A DNA stretch of 64,000 bases from Capillidium heterosporum (Eukaryota; Entomophthoromycota; Entomophthoromycetes; Entomophthorales; Capillidiaceae): positions 2,790,001 through 2,854,000 of the forward strand of contig WBMQ01000002.1 in the NCBI GenBank assembly GCA_016630905.1, written 5' to 3'. The translations under genes and the position numbers were made by a program. Below are positions 44,573-56,003 of the stretch, piece by piece; position 1 is the stretch's first letter, and each line of letters begins with the position of its first letter. The notes below the pieces were generated by a model, which ran no database searches, was not told the DNA's origin, and worked only from the letters and a program-made list of their open reading frames with translations.

Positions 44573-45111
44573 TTAAAAATCGGACATGATGTTCGGTTGG
44601 ACTTCCACACTTTTAGTAGAGTAGTCGTTAAAACTAGGAAGCTCCTCATTTACCTCGGAATCAAACTTGGAGTAGATCTTGTTGAGTTCCTCGACTATCT
44701 CTGTTAATTGCTCCTCCTCAAAACGCTCAGCACATTCTTCGATTATCTAACTAAATGTTAGTACTAACTTACTTGTGCATTTACTGGATACAACTGGATT
44801 TCTCTGCTTGGCATATGATTGACTATCATCAGTCGCTCCCCTTTCGTCAACGGGATGTTTAAAAGGTACTCACACAGCGCTTGGATAAGTTCGGGACTTT
44901 GTTTAACACTAGGTGTCATCTCTTTAAGATATTTGCGAACCTACCCAAAATGAAATAAACACTTGTTTATGGTATAGAATAAATGTACTTCAAATTCAAC
45001 CGAGTTTAAGTTTTGGCTAGCCGTTTTCACATTGTAACTGTGGTTCTTCTCGATCATGGATAGCACTTCGTAATTGCTCAGTACAGCGCAGTTCTTTTGA
45101 ACAATTTCCAT
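44573..45111 (-). CDS. RPC17: RNA polymerase III subunit Rpc17 (RPC9/CRCP)
   Basis: Exons 45111-44989, 44940-44773 and 44746-44573 give 154 residues. The chain begins MEIVQKNCAVLSNYEVLSMI, as in Rpc17/CRCP, then shows VRKYLKEMTP, LCEYLLNIPLTKGERLMIVN (the 'LTK-E' core), HMPSREIQLYPV, and the helical ECAERFEEEQLTEIVEELNK. Rpc17 pairs with Rpc25 to form the Pol III stalk, which recruits TFIIIB at tRNA and 5S genes. Introns are 44 and 26 nt; the second is unusually short but the reading frame and the residues around it are clear. The gene is tandem with eIF5B. Confidence 0.9.
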
Positions 45112-45580
45112 TTCTTGTTGAAGGGCTGGTGGTGAGAAGGCAGAGGAGAGCTTTTCCTATACTTCAATAATTTTAACTTTTGAATCACTACATTGAAATC
45201 GGCAGATGGGTAAAAAGTTATCATTGATTTGGTTTAGCGAATAATACCGAGTAAAGTGTAAATTTGTATTTGATTTCTGAATTACCCAAACAGCTATATA
45301 TGTTTGCTGAAGCTATTAAAAGTTTTTCTACTATATAATTTTTAATAAGCATTTTGAGCCAACAATGAATTGCCTATTATTCCTATAGCAGCAGGTAATT
45401 GATTCGATATTACCGAAATATTTATTAAAAACTATATAGCAGGAAAAACCTTTGATTGTTCCAACCCATATTGATATCGGAATGTAAAAATAATGAAATA
45501 TACCATATTTATTAAACGCAAAGGAACCTTCACCTACACTTCGAACTCAAAACTTTACACCTAAGGACCCCTTGAAAAAT
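45112..45580. other. Intergenic region, no gene seen
   Basis: Between RPC17 and the end of eIF5B, both on the minus strand. AT-rich, no coding frame. Confidence 0.5.
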
Positions 45581-48500
45581 CTATACGACGTCGAGGATTT
45601 TCTTGAGCTTGACGACTAAGCCCCACTCGTCTTTACTCAAATCGTCACGGAAGGACTCTTTGAGGACGTTGATGGAGTGTCTAGTAATTTTAGAGTAGAT
45701 CTCATTGGTGTCGAAGAAGTGTCGACCGTAGAGGCGAGGAGCCTCGTTCAAGGGTGCTTCGATCTTGACGGCGACACCGGCACCATCTTGACCTTTCTTG
45801 ACGATCTCGATGGGCTTATGGTTGAGTTCAATGCCGGAAACCGTACCTAAGGTAACGGTATCCTTCTTCTTGGTGATAGGGTCAACATTGATGACACAGA
45901 CCGGGGTACCGATACGTAACGAGCCTTCCAAGACGTTGGCGCCAATGATAATAGGGTCGCGTTTGTTGAAGATGGCGCCGGGTACCATCTTGAGGATGCA
46001 GGGGAAGATGGCGCTGGGGGCTTGTTCTTTACGCTTATTCTCGATCATCTCCTTGTTGTAGGCGGTGAACTGATCAAAGAGATGGTAAATGATGTCAGCG
46101 GTGAAGATCTTAACTCCCATGCTGTCAGCCAGGTGCTGGGCCTCCTTGTCGACTTCGACATCGAAGGCCAGCAAAACGGCGTACTCCTTGGCCTTCTCGA
46201 GCATGGCTGAAGTTCGCACAATATCTTTCTTGTGCACGGGGCCGATGTTGATACCGGAGACTGGGATTTTGGAGACGCGCAAGAACTCTAAAAGAGCTTC
46301 AAGGGAACCTAGAGTAGAGGCCTGAACGCATACACCACGGCCTGAGGTATCGATGGACTTGAGTAGGGTCTCGAGGTCCTCCATAACGGCATCCTTAATG
46401 TCATCCTCATCGTCATCGGGTCCAACCACCATCAATCTGGAACCGGCAATCGCCTTCTCAAGATCGGGGGCAGAGATTTTGACACCTAAGGCGGCCTTCA
46501 CTCGCTTGTGGTGGATGTACTGGGATTTGATACGCAGTTCTCTTAAAGGTTGAGGCGTCAAAAGTGCTCGCACTTGGGTCACGATAGGTCCGTTTAGACC
46601 ACACACCACTATTTTATCACCTTCGTTCAGGTAGCCGTTGGAGAGTACAACATCGATGGTAGTTCCCAAACCTTCGATGACCTTGACTTCGAGTACGGTA
46701 CATTCTAGCTCGGAGACGTACATCAACCGCTCGCTCAATCTGGTCTGAGTAAGGGTCACCAAAAGATCGAGGATATCGGGGATACCTTCACCAGTAATAG
46801 CCGAAGTCGGAACGAATGATACGTACTTGGCAAAGTTTTTGTTCTCGTAGAAGAGCTTGGCGTTTAATCCCTGTTCGGCAAAGGCGGTTATCGTGTTGGT
46901 GACACGGGTCTCAAACTCTTCAATGACATGCCTGGGCTGCAGCTTGAGGGACTGCTGGAAGCCGTTATCGGGAATTGCCTTCCAACCGTAAATACGATCA
47001 ATCTTGTTCAAGGCTACGATGAAGGGGGTGCGTTTTTCGCGCAGCAATCTTAAACTCTCCAAGGTTTGGGGTTCTAAGCCGTGCATAATATCTACTACCA
47101 AGATGGCAATGTTACACAAGGAGGAACCTCTCGATCTCAAGTTGGTGAAAGATTCGTGCCCAGGGGTATCAATTACCAATAGACCGGGTAACTTGTAGTC
47201 GTTGGCGCCGTCTTTACCCAGGACTTTTGTCTTTTGAATAATGTTTTCAACCGGGAAGTAGGTGGCACCAATCTGCTGAGTAATACCACCGGCTTCTCCT
47301 TCTTGGACGTTGGTCTGACGGATCTTGTCGAGCAACTTGGTCTTACCGGTATCTACGTGACCGAGAATACAGCAAATAGGCGAACGGAGATCGTCCTTAG
47401 ATCTCGATGCCATGGCCTCTTCCAGACGCTTCTTACGTCTCTCGGCTGACTCTCTCTTCTTCTGTAGTGCAATCCTTTCGACATTGGAGAGTTCTTCGTC
47501 GGAACTATCGTCATCTGAATCATCTGAATCATCCGAGTCATCATCATCATCGTCCGAATCCTCTTCCGAGCTTTCTTCTTCACTTTCAACCTTTTTAGCA
47601 GCAGGTTTAGCTGGAGCCTTGGGTTCGGGTTTGGAAGGCGTAACGGATTCGGGCTTAGAGGCTGGCTTTTCAACGGCAGCTACTTCTTCCTTCTCGTCCT
47701 CCGAAGATTGATCCCAGGAATCCTTGACATCATCGAGGACTGGTGATGGAACGACGTCATCGAACGATTTCTTCTCCCAGTCATCATCGTCGTCTTCCTC
47801 TTCCTTGGTTTGTACCTCTTCAACCTTTGGCTCGGGCACGGGGACGGGTTTAACTTCCTCGATTTTGTTGACGAGTGGCTTCTTCTTCTTGGAAGTGTAG
47901 ATCATGCGCTTCGGTTTAGTTTCAGCCTTCTTTTCAGTATCTTCCTTATCCTCTTTAAGCCCAGCAACGATGGCGCCGGAGTCAATCATGGCTTGAAGTC
48001 TAAGCTCGGCCTTACGTTTGGCCTCCTTTTGAGCCTTGGTCAATAATTTACCTTCCTTTCGCAGTTGCTCCTTTTTCTCGGCATCAGCCTTTCTCTTAGC
48101 TTCTCTAATCTCCTCCTTGAGACGTCTTTCCTCTGCTAGGCGTGCCTCTTCAGCAGCCAATCGGGCTTCTTCTTCCTGTTGAATACGGAGAGCTTCAGCT
48201 TCGGCGGCTCTCTGGGCTTCAATCTGCTTCTTGAGAGCAGCTAAGGCACCGGTAGGACCCTTCTTACCTTTCTTGCCTTTGGCTGTAGGCTCGGGAACGA
48301 CGGGGGCTTCGGCGACTTCAGGAGCTGCATTGTCTGCGTTAACCTCTTCGGTCTGTTTCTGGAGGGCAGCTTGGCGTTTCTTTTCTTCCTTTTGCCTTTC
48401 TTTACGTTCTTTTTCCTTCTGCTTGGCCGACTTTATCTTGATCTCTCCAGTATCTTCTTCGGCATCCTTGACATCAGCTTCCTCAGCCTTTTTACCTTTT

Positions 48501-49424
48501 TTGCCTTTTTGATTTTTGGCGGGAGTGGGTTCAGGGACGACAGTATCATCTTCGATTAAAGCAGCCAAGGCATCTAGATCGTCTTGGGCCGATTTCTTAC
48601 CCTTTTTACCTTTCTTTCCTTTGGCAGGAGTTGGCTCGACTACAACGGAATCATCTTCGATAAGGGCAGCCAAGCTATCAAGTTCATCGTCCTTCTTACC
48701 CTTTTTAGACTTGGATTTTGAAGCAGAAGGTTTAACTTCGATTTCTTCAACAGGTTCGGCGATTTCTTCGTCTTCATTCGAAATATCGTCAAAGGCGGGG
48801 AGCTTATCTTTCTTCTTCTTCTTATCCTTCTTAGAAGGAGCTGGTTCTGGGATAGCTTCAGGTTCTTCATCAGATAGGGCATCAAAAGCTGGAAGCTTAT
48901 CTTTCTTCTTTTTGTCCTTTTTCTTTGAGATCTTGGGAATATCATCTTCAACATCGCTGATATCGCCAAGTGCATCGAAGCTAAGAATAGTTTTCTTGTT
49001 CTTCCCCTTCTTATTTTTAACGGGTTGACTAAATACATCGTCGAATTCGTCATCTGAAAGGGGGGGATTATCCAATATTGAAGGCTTATTGTCATCATCG
49101 TCATCTACAAATTTAGTCTGCTTCTTCTTATCTTTCTTCTTCTTGCTGCTCCGAGAAATGGCACTCATAAGGCCTCCTTCGTCATCATCATCGCCTAACA
49201 AAGCAAAAGCGCTTGCTGCAGGCTTCCCAAAATCTGAGTCATCTACACCTTCATTGAGATTAGGTAGGTCAATGTCAGCCGAATCGTCCCTATAATTAAT
49301 AAATTAACTTTTACTCTGTCAAAATAGACAACATAAAACTAATTGTAGTCTACTAAACTAAATTAAACTAATATACTTACCAGTCATCTTTGCCTCCTTT
49401 CTTGGTTGTCTTCTTTTTCACCAT
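45581..49424 (-). CDS. FUN12: Translation initiation factor eIF5B (Fun12)
   Basis: Exon 1 49424-49381 and exon 2 49289-45581 give 1250 residues. The N-terminal half is low-complexity: Lys-rich and acidic blocks with internal repeats (DKLPAFD twice; [18 protein letters not shown] twice). The GTPase half is almost unmistakable: [15 protein letters not shown] (P-loop), [15 protein letters not shown] (switch II), [11 protein letters not shown], then [32 protein letters not shown], and the C-terminal [19 protein letters not shown]. It joins the ribosomal subunits with initiator tRNA in the last step of initiation. The 91-nt intron is the longest clear one in the window and lies 15 codons into the message. 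Confidence 0.97.
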
Positions 49425-51591
49425 TGTTCTTGAACTTTATCAGCAGTAAGCGAAGAAGCTGAGTTTTGTTAAAAAAATTGAACTATGCTAGCTCAGGACA
49501 CTTATTATTGGTTGTAGATGGATACGTAAACTTTTGACAGGAAAACTTTGCATTGGTAAAAGATAGATGGTATCTATTGATAGCAATTGAAACTGATAAA
49601 ACACAAATATGTTCCATATATTCGTATATGAAAACAACGTAACAAGTTGGTATGTATCAGTTTATCATGCCTTCAATCTTTTTATTTGAAACCATAAGAA
49701 TAAAATTCTAAATATTTTTATCGAGTTGAACTAATAAAATTTGTAGATATCCATTACAGCAGTATCCAATAATACGCATATGTACAATTTGTAATGGAAA
49801 TGCTTTAATTAAATAGTAGATAGGTGATTGTATAGTCTGAACAATAGGATAAAATCTAAGTTCTGAAAATCATTAAAGTACTGACTTTTTATATATTGCA
49901 GGAACATTACTATTAATGTATACTGCTCAACTTAATTTACTTTGTTAAGCTCCAATTATGAGAACTATAAGTACATTATTCTTTATATTTTACAAAGAGT
50001 ATTTAGAAAACTCGGCAAATAAAGCAGTAAATACTTTGGATATTAAATATTAGTACTTTATATAATTTTGAGAATACATGTTTGTAATAGGAATATTTAG
50101 TAGATAGTTATTTTATCCAAAGACATTAACAATTAATTGATATTTGGTTAAGACTAGTATAAGGACATTTGAGAGGGCAAAATAATTAAACTGATCTTCA
50201 AAGTATTTTCAGCTGTATAGGTGCTGTCATAACTACTATTACCTATTTTCCTACTTATGATATGTACTATTTAATCTAATTTCTATCAGATACATCTGTA
50301 TACTGAAAGTCATATTCTCCAGCTTTCAAAATCAAGTGTAAAGAAAAGCTAAACGTATGGTATTATGTCTATATAAGTTCATTTATCTAAACCCACTTCG
50401 ATTTACCAATATCAATTATACCTACTTTCAATTAGACCCAACTATGGTGCTGCCTCTATCCTTTCTAATAATATACAAAGATACATTTAAAAGACATTGG
50501 TATACCCAGTTACTTTTTAGAATACAAAAAGAACAAACTAGATTTCTATAAATACTAGGAATGTTCTTTTGTACTTTGAAACCATTACATAATCGATAAT
50601 AGGATACGATAGCTTGAAGTAACGATGATCGCTATTTGAAGATATACTACAAATCTTCTAAGACTACAGCATACATTAAGCTTTTGTTACAACTTTTACT
50701 TTCCAATGCTATCTATTTTTACAGCTTATATGATCCTTAAATTATTTTAAGGAGAACATCTCACTTTACAAAAGCTAGTCACCCATGCAAATAAATAAGC
50801 GGCGTTTTACCAAACTTTGGAAAAATATGGTTAGAGCAGGTAGACCGAAACATAAAACATCCTTACGTTATAAAAGGTGTTGTGGAACTCTTGGCAAATA
50901 TTTCCATTTAGTAGGGTGGATGCAACTTTATTTATAGTAGAAACTTTTATCTAAACAGTTGCTATACCAATATCGGCAAAACTTTTCATCCAAAACTGTG
51001 TATATATTTGGAGATAAAGCAATCCCTTAATCAAGCAAATTTATTTTAGACTGGTATGCCAACGATCTCAAAAGAATGCTATTAGATTTCCAGAAAGCTG
51101 TACCGATAGATTTCCCCAGCCTGCGTTGCTAAAACCAATATCGATTTGCATGAGTTCTTGAAGGATTCCAAGCGTACAACTCAGCAAAGCTCAAGCCCAA
51201 TTGGAACTCTACCATCGGAGGAATACTTTACACGGTCCTAACAGCGAACGGATTTACTTTGATACATGCCATTTCAAATGCTGCAAATTGCAATGACAAC
51301 TTTTACTATAAATTGACAAGTGCCTATAAATTGCAATTTGAAACCTAGTTAGCAACATCCCATTTGCAACTGAAGCTGGGGTAAAGGTGATAATATCGTA
51401 ACCCAATAAACCTGAATTCAACATATTTATAAGCTAGTTTAGTCTGATGGCAGGTAGATAACTTATTCTCTTTGGATGTTTACTTTATATAAATTTTAAC
51501 AGCTCTGTAAACACACGTTTCTACTTGTAAACCTTTTCATTTTACTTCTCCCTTTATAAGCGACTTTGCTCCATCCCAAGTTTTTAAAAGT
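49425..51591. other. AT-rich intergenic region, no gene seen
   Basis: 2.2 kb upstream of eIF5B and of the LURP-one-like gene. One 64-codon frame at 50357 is non-coding in look. Confidence 0.5.
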
Positions 51592-52392
51592 ATGAGTTTA
51601 ACCATAACCCCAATAAGCTTACCAAGCTACCGCCACATACTGCAGTCGATCGAAGATGACGAAGTTTTGGCGTCGATCTACGATACTTCAATGCCGCCAC
51701 CGCCCTACACGGCCGAACCCAACTACTTTAATGAGCGCAGGTTGGATATCAATGCCAGGACCGAGCCTTTACGGCAACCACGTCGTACCCAATCCATGTC
51801 TACCGTGCCCTTGATCACCGATTTTTTACCGCTAACTTTGCCTGACTTTAATGAGTTCCACCTACAACTTGGACAGCACAACAACCTACCTTACGTCAAA
51901 GTTTTCAATGAAGGCCGGTGCCACCTCCTCATCAAATTTTCTAAGTTGATGACAACTTTAGAATTACACGACAACCACGTCCCTCTATTAATTATGGCGG
52001 AGGATTTGAGTAATAACAGTAACCGTAACTTCTGCAGCTTCAAGATCCAAAACTCCAACCTCAACAAAATGCTGACAAGTAAAGGTGTCAAAAGCTGTAC
52101 GTTGACCTTGCCCAAATTTAAGAGTCGTCAGCTAGGGTATATTAGCTTGGAGTCTAACCTGAGGTTCAAAAAGTTCACTTGGAGCAAGTCCAATGGGTTC
52201 AACTTCTATCTAACGTATAGGGATGGCATCAACAATTTGAACTTCAAAGTAGCTGATATGAAGTTTAATAATGTAGGTAGTGATGTCTTGGATAGGGATG
52301 CCAACTTAAATTTCAAGGTGGACGTGGGCAAAATCGAGAAGTTGTACTTTATTTTGTCAGCCGCCCATCTACTCAAGAATTTCACCGCGTAG
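51592..52392 (+). CDS. LURP-one/tubby C-like domain protein with PY motif
   Basis: One exon from ATG 51592, 266 residues. A PPPPYT motif at about residue 35 fits the L/PPxY ligand of Rsp5/Nedd4-type WW domains. From about residue 85 the chain shows the alternating beta pattern of the LURP-one-related/tubby-C fold: LQLGQHNNLPYVKVFNEGRC, FCSFKIQNSNLNKML, RQLGYISLESNLRFKKFTW, then NLNFKVADMKF and KVDVGKIEKLYFIL. Fungal members are often orphan proteins. An adaptor role for ubiquitin ligase is inferred only from the motif. It converges with ThrRS, 282 bp apart. Confidence 0.65.
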   Translation: MSLTITPISLPSYRHILQSIEDDEVLASIYDTSMPPPPYTAEPNYFNERRLDINARTEPLRQPRRTQSMSTVPLITDFLPLTLPDFNEFHLQLGQHNNLPYVKVFNEGRCHLLIKFSKLMTTLELHDNHVPLLIMAEDLSNNSNRNFCSFKIQNSNLNKMLTSKGVKSCTLTLPKFKSRQLGYISLESNLRFKKFTWSKSNGFNFYLTYRDGINNLNFKVADMKFNNVGSDVLDRDANLNFKVDVGKIEKLYFILSAAHLLKNFTA

Positions 52393-52674
52393 TTTGATTG
52401 ATTTTAGATTTCAAGCTGGAATTGTTTTGGAGTGGTTACAAGGTGCAATCAGGGGTTTTGCGATGGTATGTAGGTACGTTTAAGTTGAACTTTTAATCCT
52501 GATTTCGATAGGGTAGTATGTTAGCAACCCTAAACTACATTTGTAAACCCATCCACTTTACTAATAAATGATTATACAAAACATTTGTGTAGCTTAGCAT
52601 CAATATATTTGTATATTTACTTATATTTTATAACAAAACTAATAGATAGGTATTTAGAGGAGGAAAAATGAAGT

Positions 52675-55205
52675 TTATTGTTGCTTCTCACTCTCCTCAA
52701 CGACATCTGAAGCGATCTGGTTCTTGATCGATTTGGCCTCTTTGATCTTGTTCAAGGTGACGATGAACTCGTTCAAAGGAACGGTCTCTCCCTTAACTTT
52801 GGTGCCCTGGTCGTCACGGTTACGTACGTTGACTGAGTTACTGGATTCTTCCTCACCACCGACAACTATTTAAAAATTAACTGGTTGAAAAAATATTCAA
52901 AATTACCGCAGATGAAGTTGTACTGAGCCAGTTCAGCGTTACGGATCTTCTTGTTCATGGTATTCTCACCAAGGTCGCTGTCAGCGAAGAAGCCAGCCGC
53001 ATCCAAAGTATCCTTGACTTTGTCAGCGTAAGCGTTGAAGACCTGGGTGACGGGGATGACCATTATTTGTCTAGGGGACAACCATAATGGCCACTTACCG
53101 GCAAAGTTTTCGGTCAAGATGGCAATCATACGCTCGACGGAGCCGTAGATGGCGCGGTGGATAATGACGGGAGCCTGGTAGGACTCCCCACCGTCCGAAG
53201 TCTTCTCAGCGGTACGGTAGTTCAGTTCAAATCGCTTAGGGAGCTGGAAGTCGAGCTGGATGGTGGCGCACTGGAACTTGCGGCGCAAGGCGTCGTTGAT
53301 CTTGATATCGATCTTGGGTCCGTAGAAGGCACCGTCGCCAGGGTTCAATTTCCAGGGGAAACCTAAGTTGTTGAGGGCGTTCTCCAACTGCTTTTCGGCT
53401 TGGTCCCAGACGGCAATGTCACCAATGAAATTCTCGGGTCGGGTCGACAAATTCAATTCAAAGGTGAATCCAAAGACACCGTACACCGCCTTCAAAAAGT
53501 CAAAGCAGCCGTTCATTTCGGCTTCCAGCTAGATTTCAAATTTTAGCCGACAGCCATTCAAGCTATTTACCTGGTCGTTGGTACAGAAGATATGGGCGTC
53601 GTCCTGTTGGAAACGTCGAACACGCGTCAAGCCAGTTAAGGCACCGGAAGCTTCGTTACGGTGGAGAACACCAAAGTCAGCAAAGCGGATGGGTAACTCC
53701 TTATAGGAACGGTCGCGGTGACGGAAGAGGAGACAGTGACCGGGGCAGTTCATGGGCTTGAGGGCAAAGGTTGAGTTTTCGACGTCGAAGGTGAACATGT
53801 CGTCCTTGTAATTGTCCCAGTGACCTGAGGTTTGCCACAGCTTGACGTCATAGATGTTGGGGGTGATGACCTCTTGGAAACCACGCTTACGGTACTCGGA
53901 CTAATTGAGAGGTCAGTTTAATGCAAAACTATGTAATAATTACCCGGGTGTAGTCCATCAAGGTGTTGTAAATACGGGCACCGTGAGGTAAGAAGAAGCA
54001 GGAACCAGGGGAAAGGTCGTTGAAGAAGAACAACTCTTGCTCCTAAAGAAAGTTAGCTCCATTGAATCTAAACTCTTACTCTTCCAATTTTACGATGGTC
54101 GCGCTTGGCAGCTTCGGCCAAGAAGTGCTTGTACTCAGTCATTTGCTTGCTGTCGGGGAATGAAATACCGTACAGACGCTGCAGCGAGTCATTATTGGCG
54201 TCGCCCAAGAAATAAGAGGCTGAGTTCTTCATGATGGCAAACGACTTGATCTTGCCGGTGTGAGGGACGTGAGGACCACGGCACAGATCGATGAGGGGAC
54301 CGCATCTATATACAGTGGTTGAGGTGTTGTCGGGGATTTTGTCGTTAATGATATGGACCTTGTAGGGGTTGTGCTTGAACATCTCCAGCAGGTCAGCCTT
54401 GCTAAGTACGAGGCGCTCGAACTTCTGCTTCTCTTTGACGATGCCTTTGGCCAAAGTTTCAAGATTGGGATAGTCTGTTTGGCTGACGGCACTGGTAGAA
54501 TTTTATTAGTATATATTATAAAAATTTAGTTACCGTTCCCCCATGTTCATCTCGTAGTAGAATCCATCTTCAATTGGAGGGCCGATACAGAGGTGGCAGC
54601 CAAAGTGGCGTTCACAGGCTTCACCTAGGATATGAGCACTGGAGTGCCAGAACACCTTTTTGGCTACAATATTCTGTTAAATTTTGTAAAACTAACCAAA
54701 ATTTACCGTCTTCGTCGTCGAAGGTCAATAACTCCAAGCTACAGGATTTTTCTAAAGGTCTTTCCAAATCGAAAAGCTCACCATCAACCTTGTCTCTTTA
54801 ATTAAATTTATTAACAAAAGTATTACCTTTGAGATAATGACCTTTTCGGCGAGGGACTTGGCGATACCTTTGGCGATGTCCATGGGGGAAGTCTCGTAGG
54901 AAGTTCCTTCCTTCGTGTTACCATCAGGCAAAGTAATTACAATAGGTTCACGTGGCAGGTCTATTTCAAGTTAGCTAAATGTTTAAATTCAGTTGTACTT
55001 TTGAACTCTTCATCGGCTCTAGCTTTAAGTACTTCGAACATTCTAATACGATGATCGAAGAATTGGGGGGTGGGGTTGATCTACATTGTTAACTAAATGC
55101 TTGACTTTAAAAATTTACGTCGAGTTTGGTGACGGTCGATCCACCTAAGGATACAGTCTCCTTGATGTTAAGTTTCTCTACGTTGGTTGCTACTTCGGCG
55201 GCCAT
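52675..55205 (-). CDS. THS1: Cytosolic threonyl-tRNA synthetase
   Basis: Ten exons (starts 55205, 55080, 54960, 54788, 54663, 54491, 54042, 53900, 53528, 52865) with nine introns of 37-43 nt, giving 722 residues with no frame error. Domains in order: TGS ([20 protein letters not shown]), second additional domain with [16 protein letters not shown] and the FYYEMN block, class II core with MNCPGHC (zinc Cys), [19 protein letters not shown] (motif 2 entry), [11 protein letters not shown], then [20 protein letters not shown] and the anticodon-binding domain ([17 protein letters not shown] onward). It charges tRNA-Thr with threonine. It is the cytosolic form, as no mitochondrial targeting sequence leads it ([13 protein letters not shown]). 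All splice joins keep conserved residues, which makes this gene a good reference for intron structure in the window. Confidence 0.96.
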
Positions 55206-56003
55206 GGTTGCTAGTTTGCAAGAGGTAAAGGGTAAAATTTTGCTTTTATCGTGCTTTGGCCATCAAATTTGCAAAGTTTCTACCAATAACCATGACTCAT
55301 TCTTAAATTTAACTTGACAAGAGTTCAAGTTAGAAACCGATCTAGATTTGGATATATATACAGCCTACGCATCAAGGATATTTAGTAGCTGTCTCTTGTG
55401 AGGATGCTGTGCTTCTTGGGCGTCAGGATATGAAATGCTACCGTTTTTGCTATTTTGTTTACTTTTAGCCTATATTTCAATGAACTTCTACTTAGAAATC
55501 CAAGCGTCTATTTTTCATATTCGATATTTCAACTCCTTTACTTATATCTATACAAGTAAATTATAGCTTCGCATTCCCCTATGGGATACATTATATCTCG
55601 TTTTCATATCTGTTCCCTTCTACATATATGAATTCTCGTATCTATATCTAATATAGATCATAAACTTTACCTTTTCTCACATTGTCTCCAAGTCACCTTT
55701 CCTGATATTTGCAACCTCCCCTTCTAAATTTCAAAGCAATACTTGAGCCAATCATTCCCTGATTAGTTAAGCTTGATTGGTCTCAAGCTTATAAAAAAAA
55801 TTTCCAAATCGGCTACCAAAAAAGCATCACCAACCAAGTTTACAACTTTTCTACAAAGGAGTAGGTTCGCTACAGCCTGTGTATCCAAAAGCTACATTAT
55901 ATACCTAACAATAAACCAAATGACTCAAAAAGATTCAGTAATTGTTGCCAAATTTTATTTATTGAAATGTTTTGTAGAGTATAGATTTAACAGACGTCGA
56001 AGA
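55206..56003. other. Divergent intergenic region
   Basis: 0.8 kb between ThrRS and the cyclin gene. A plus-strand frame from 55773 runs into the proposed cyclin start; whether it is an upstream exon is not clear. Confidence 0.4.
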
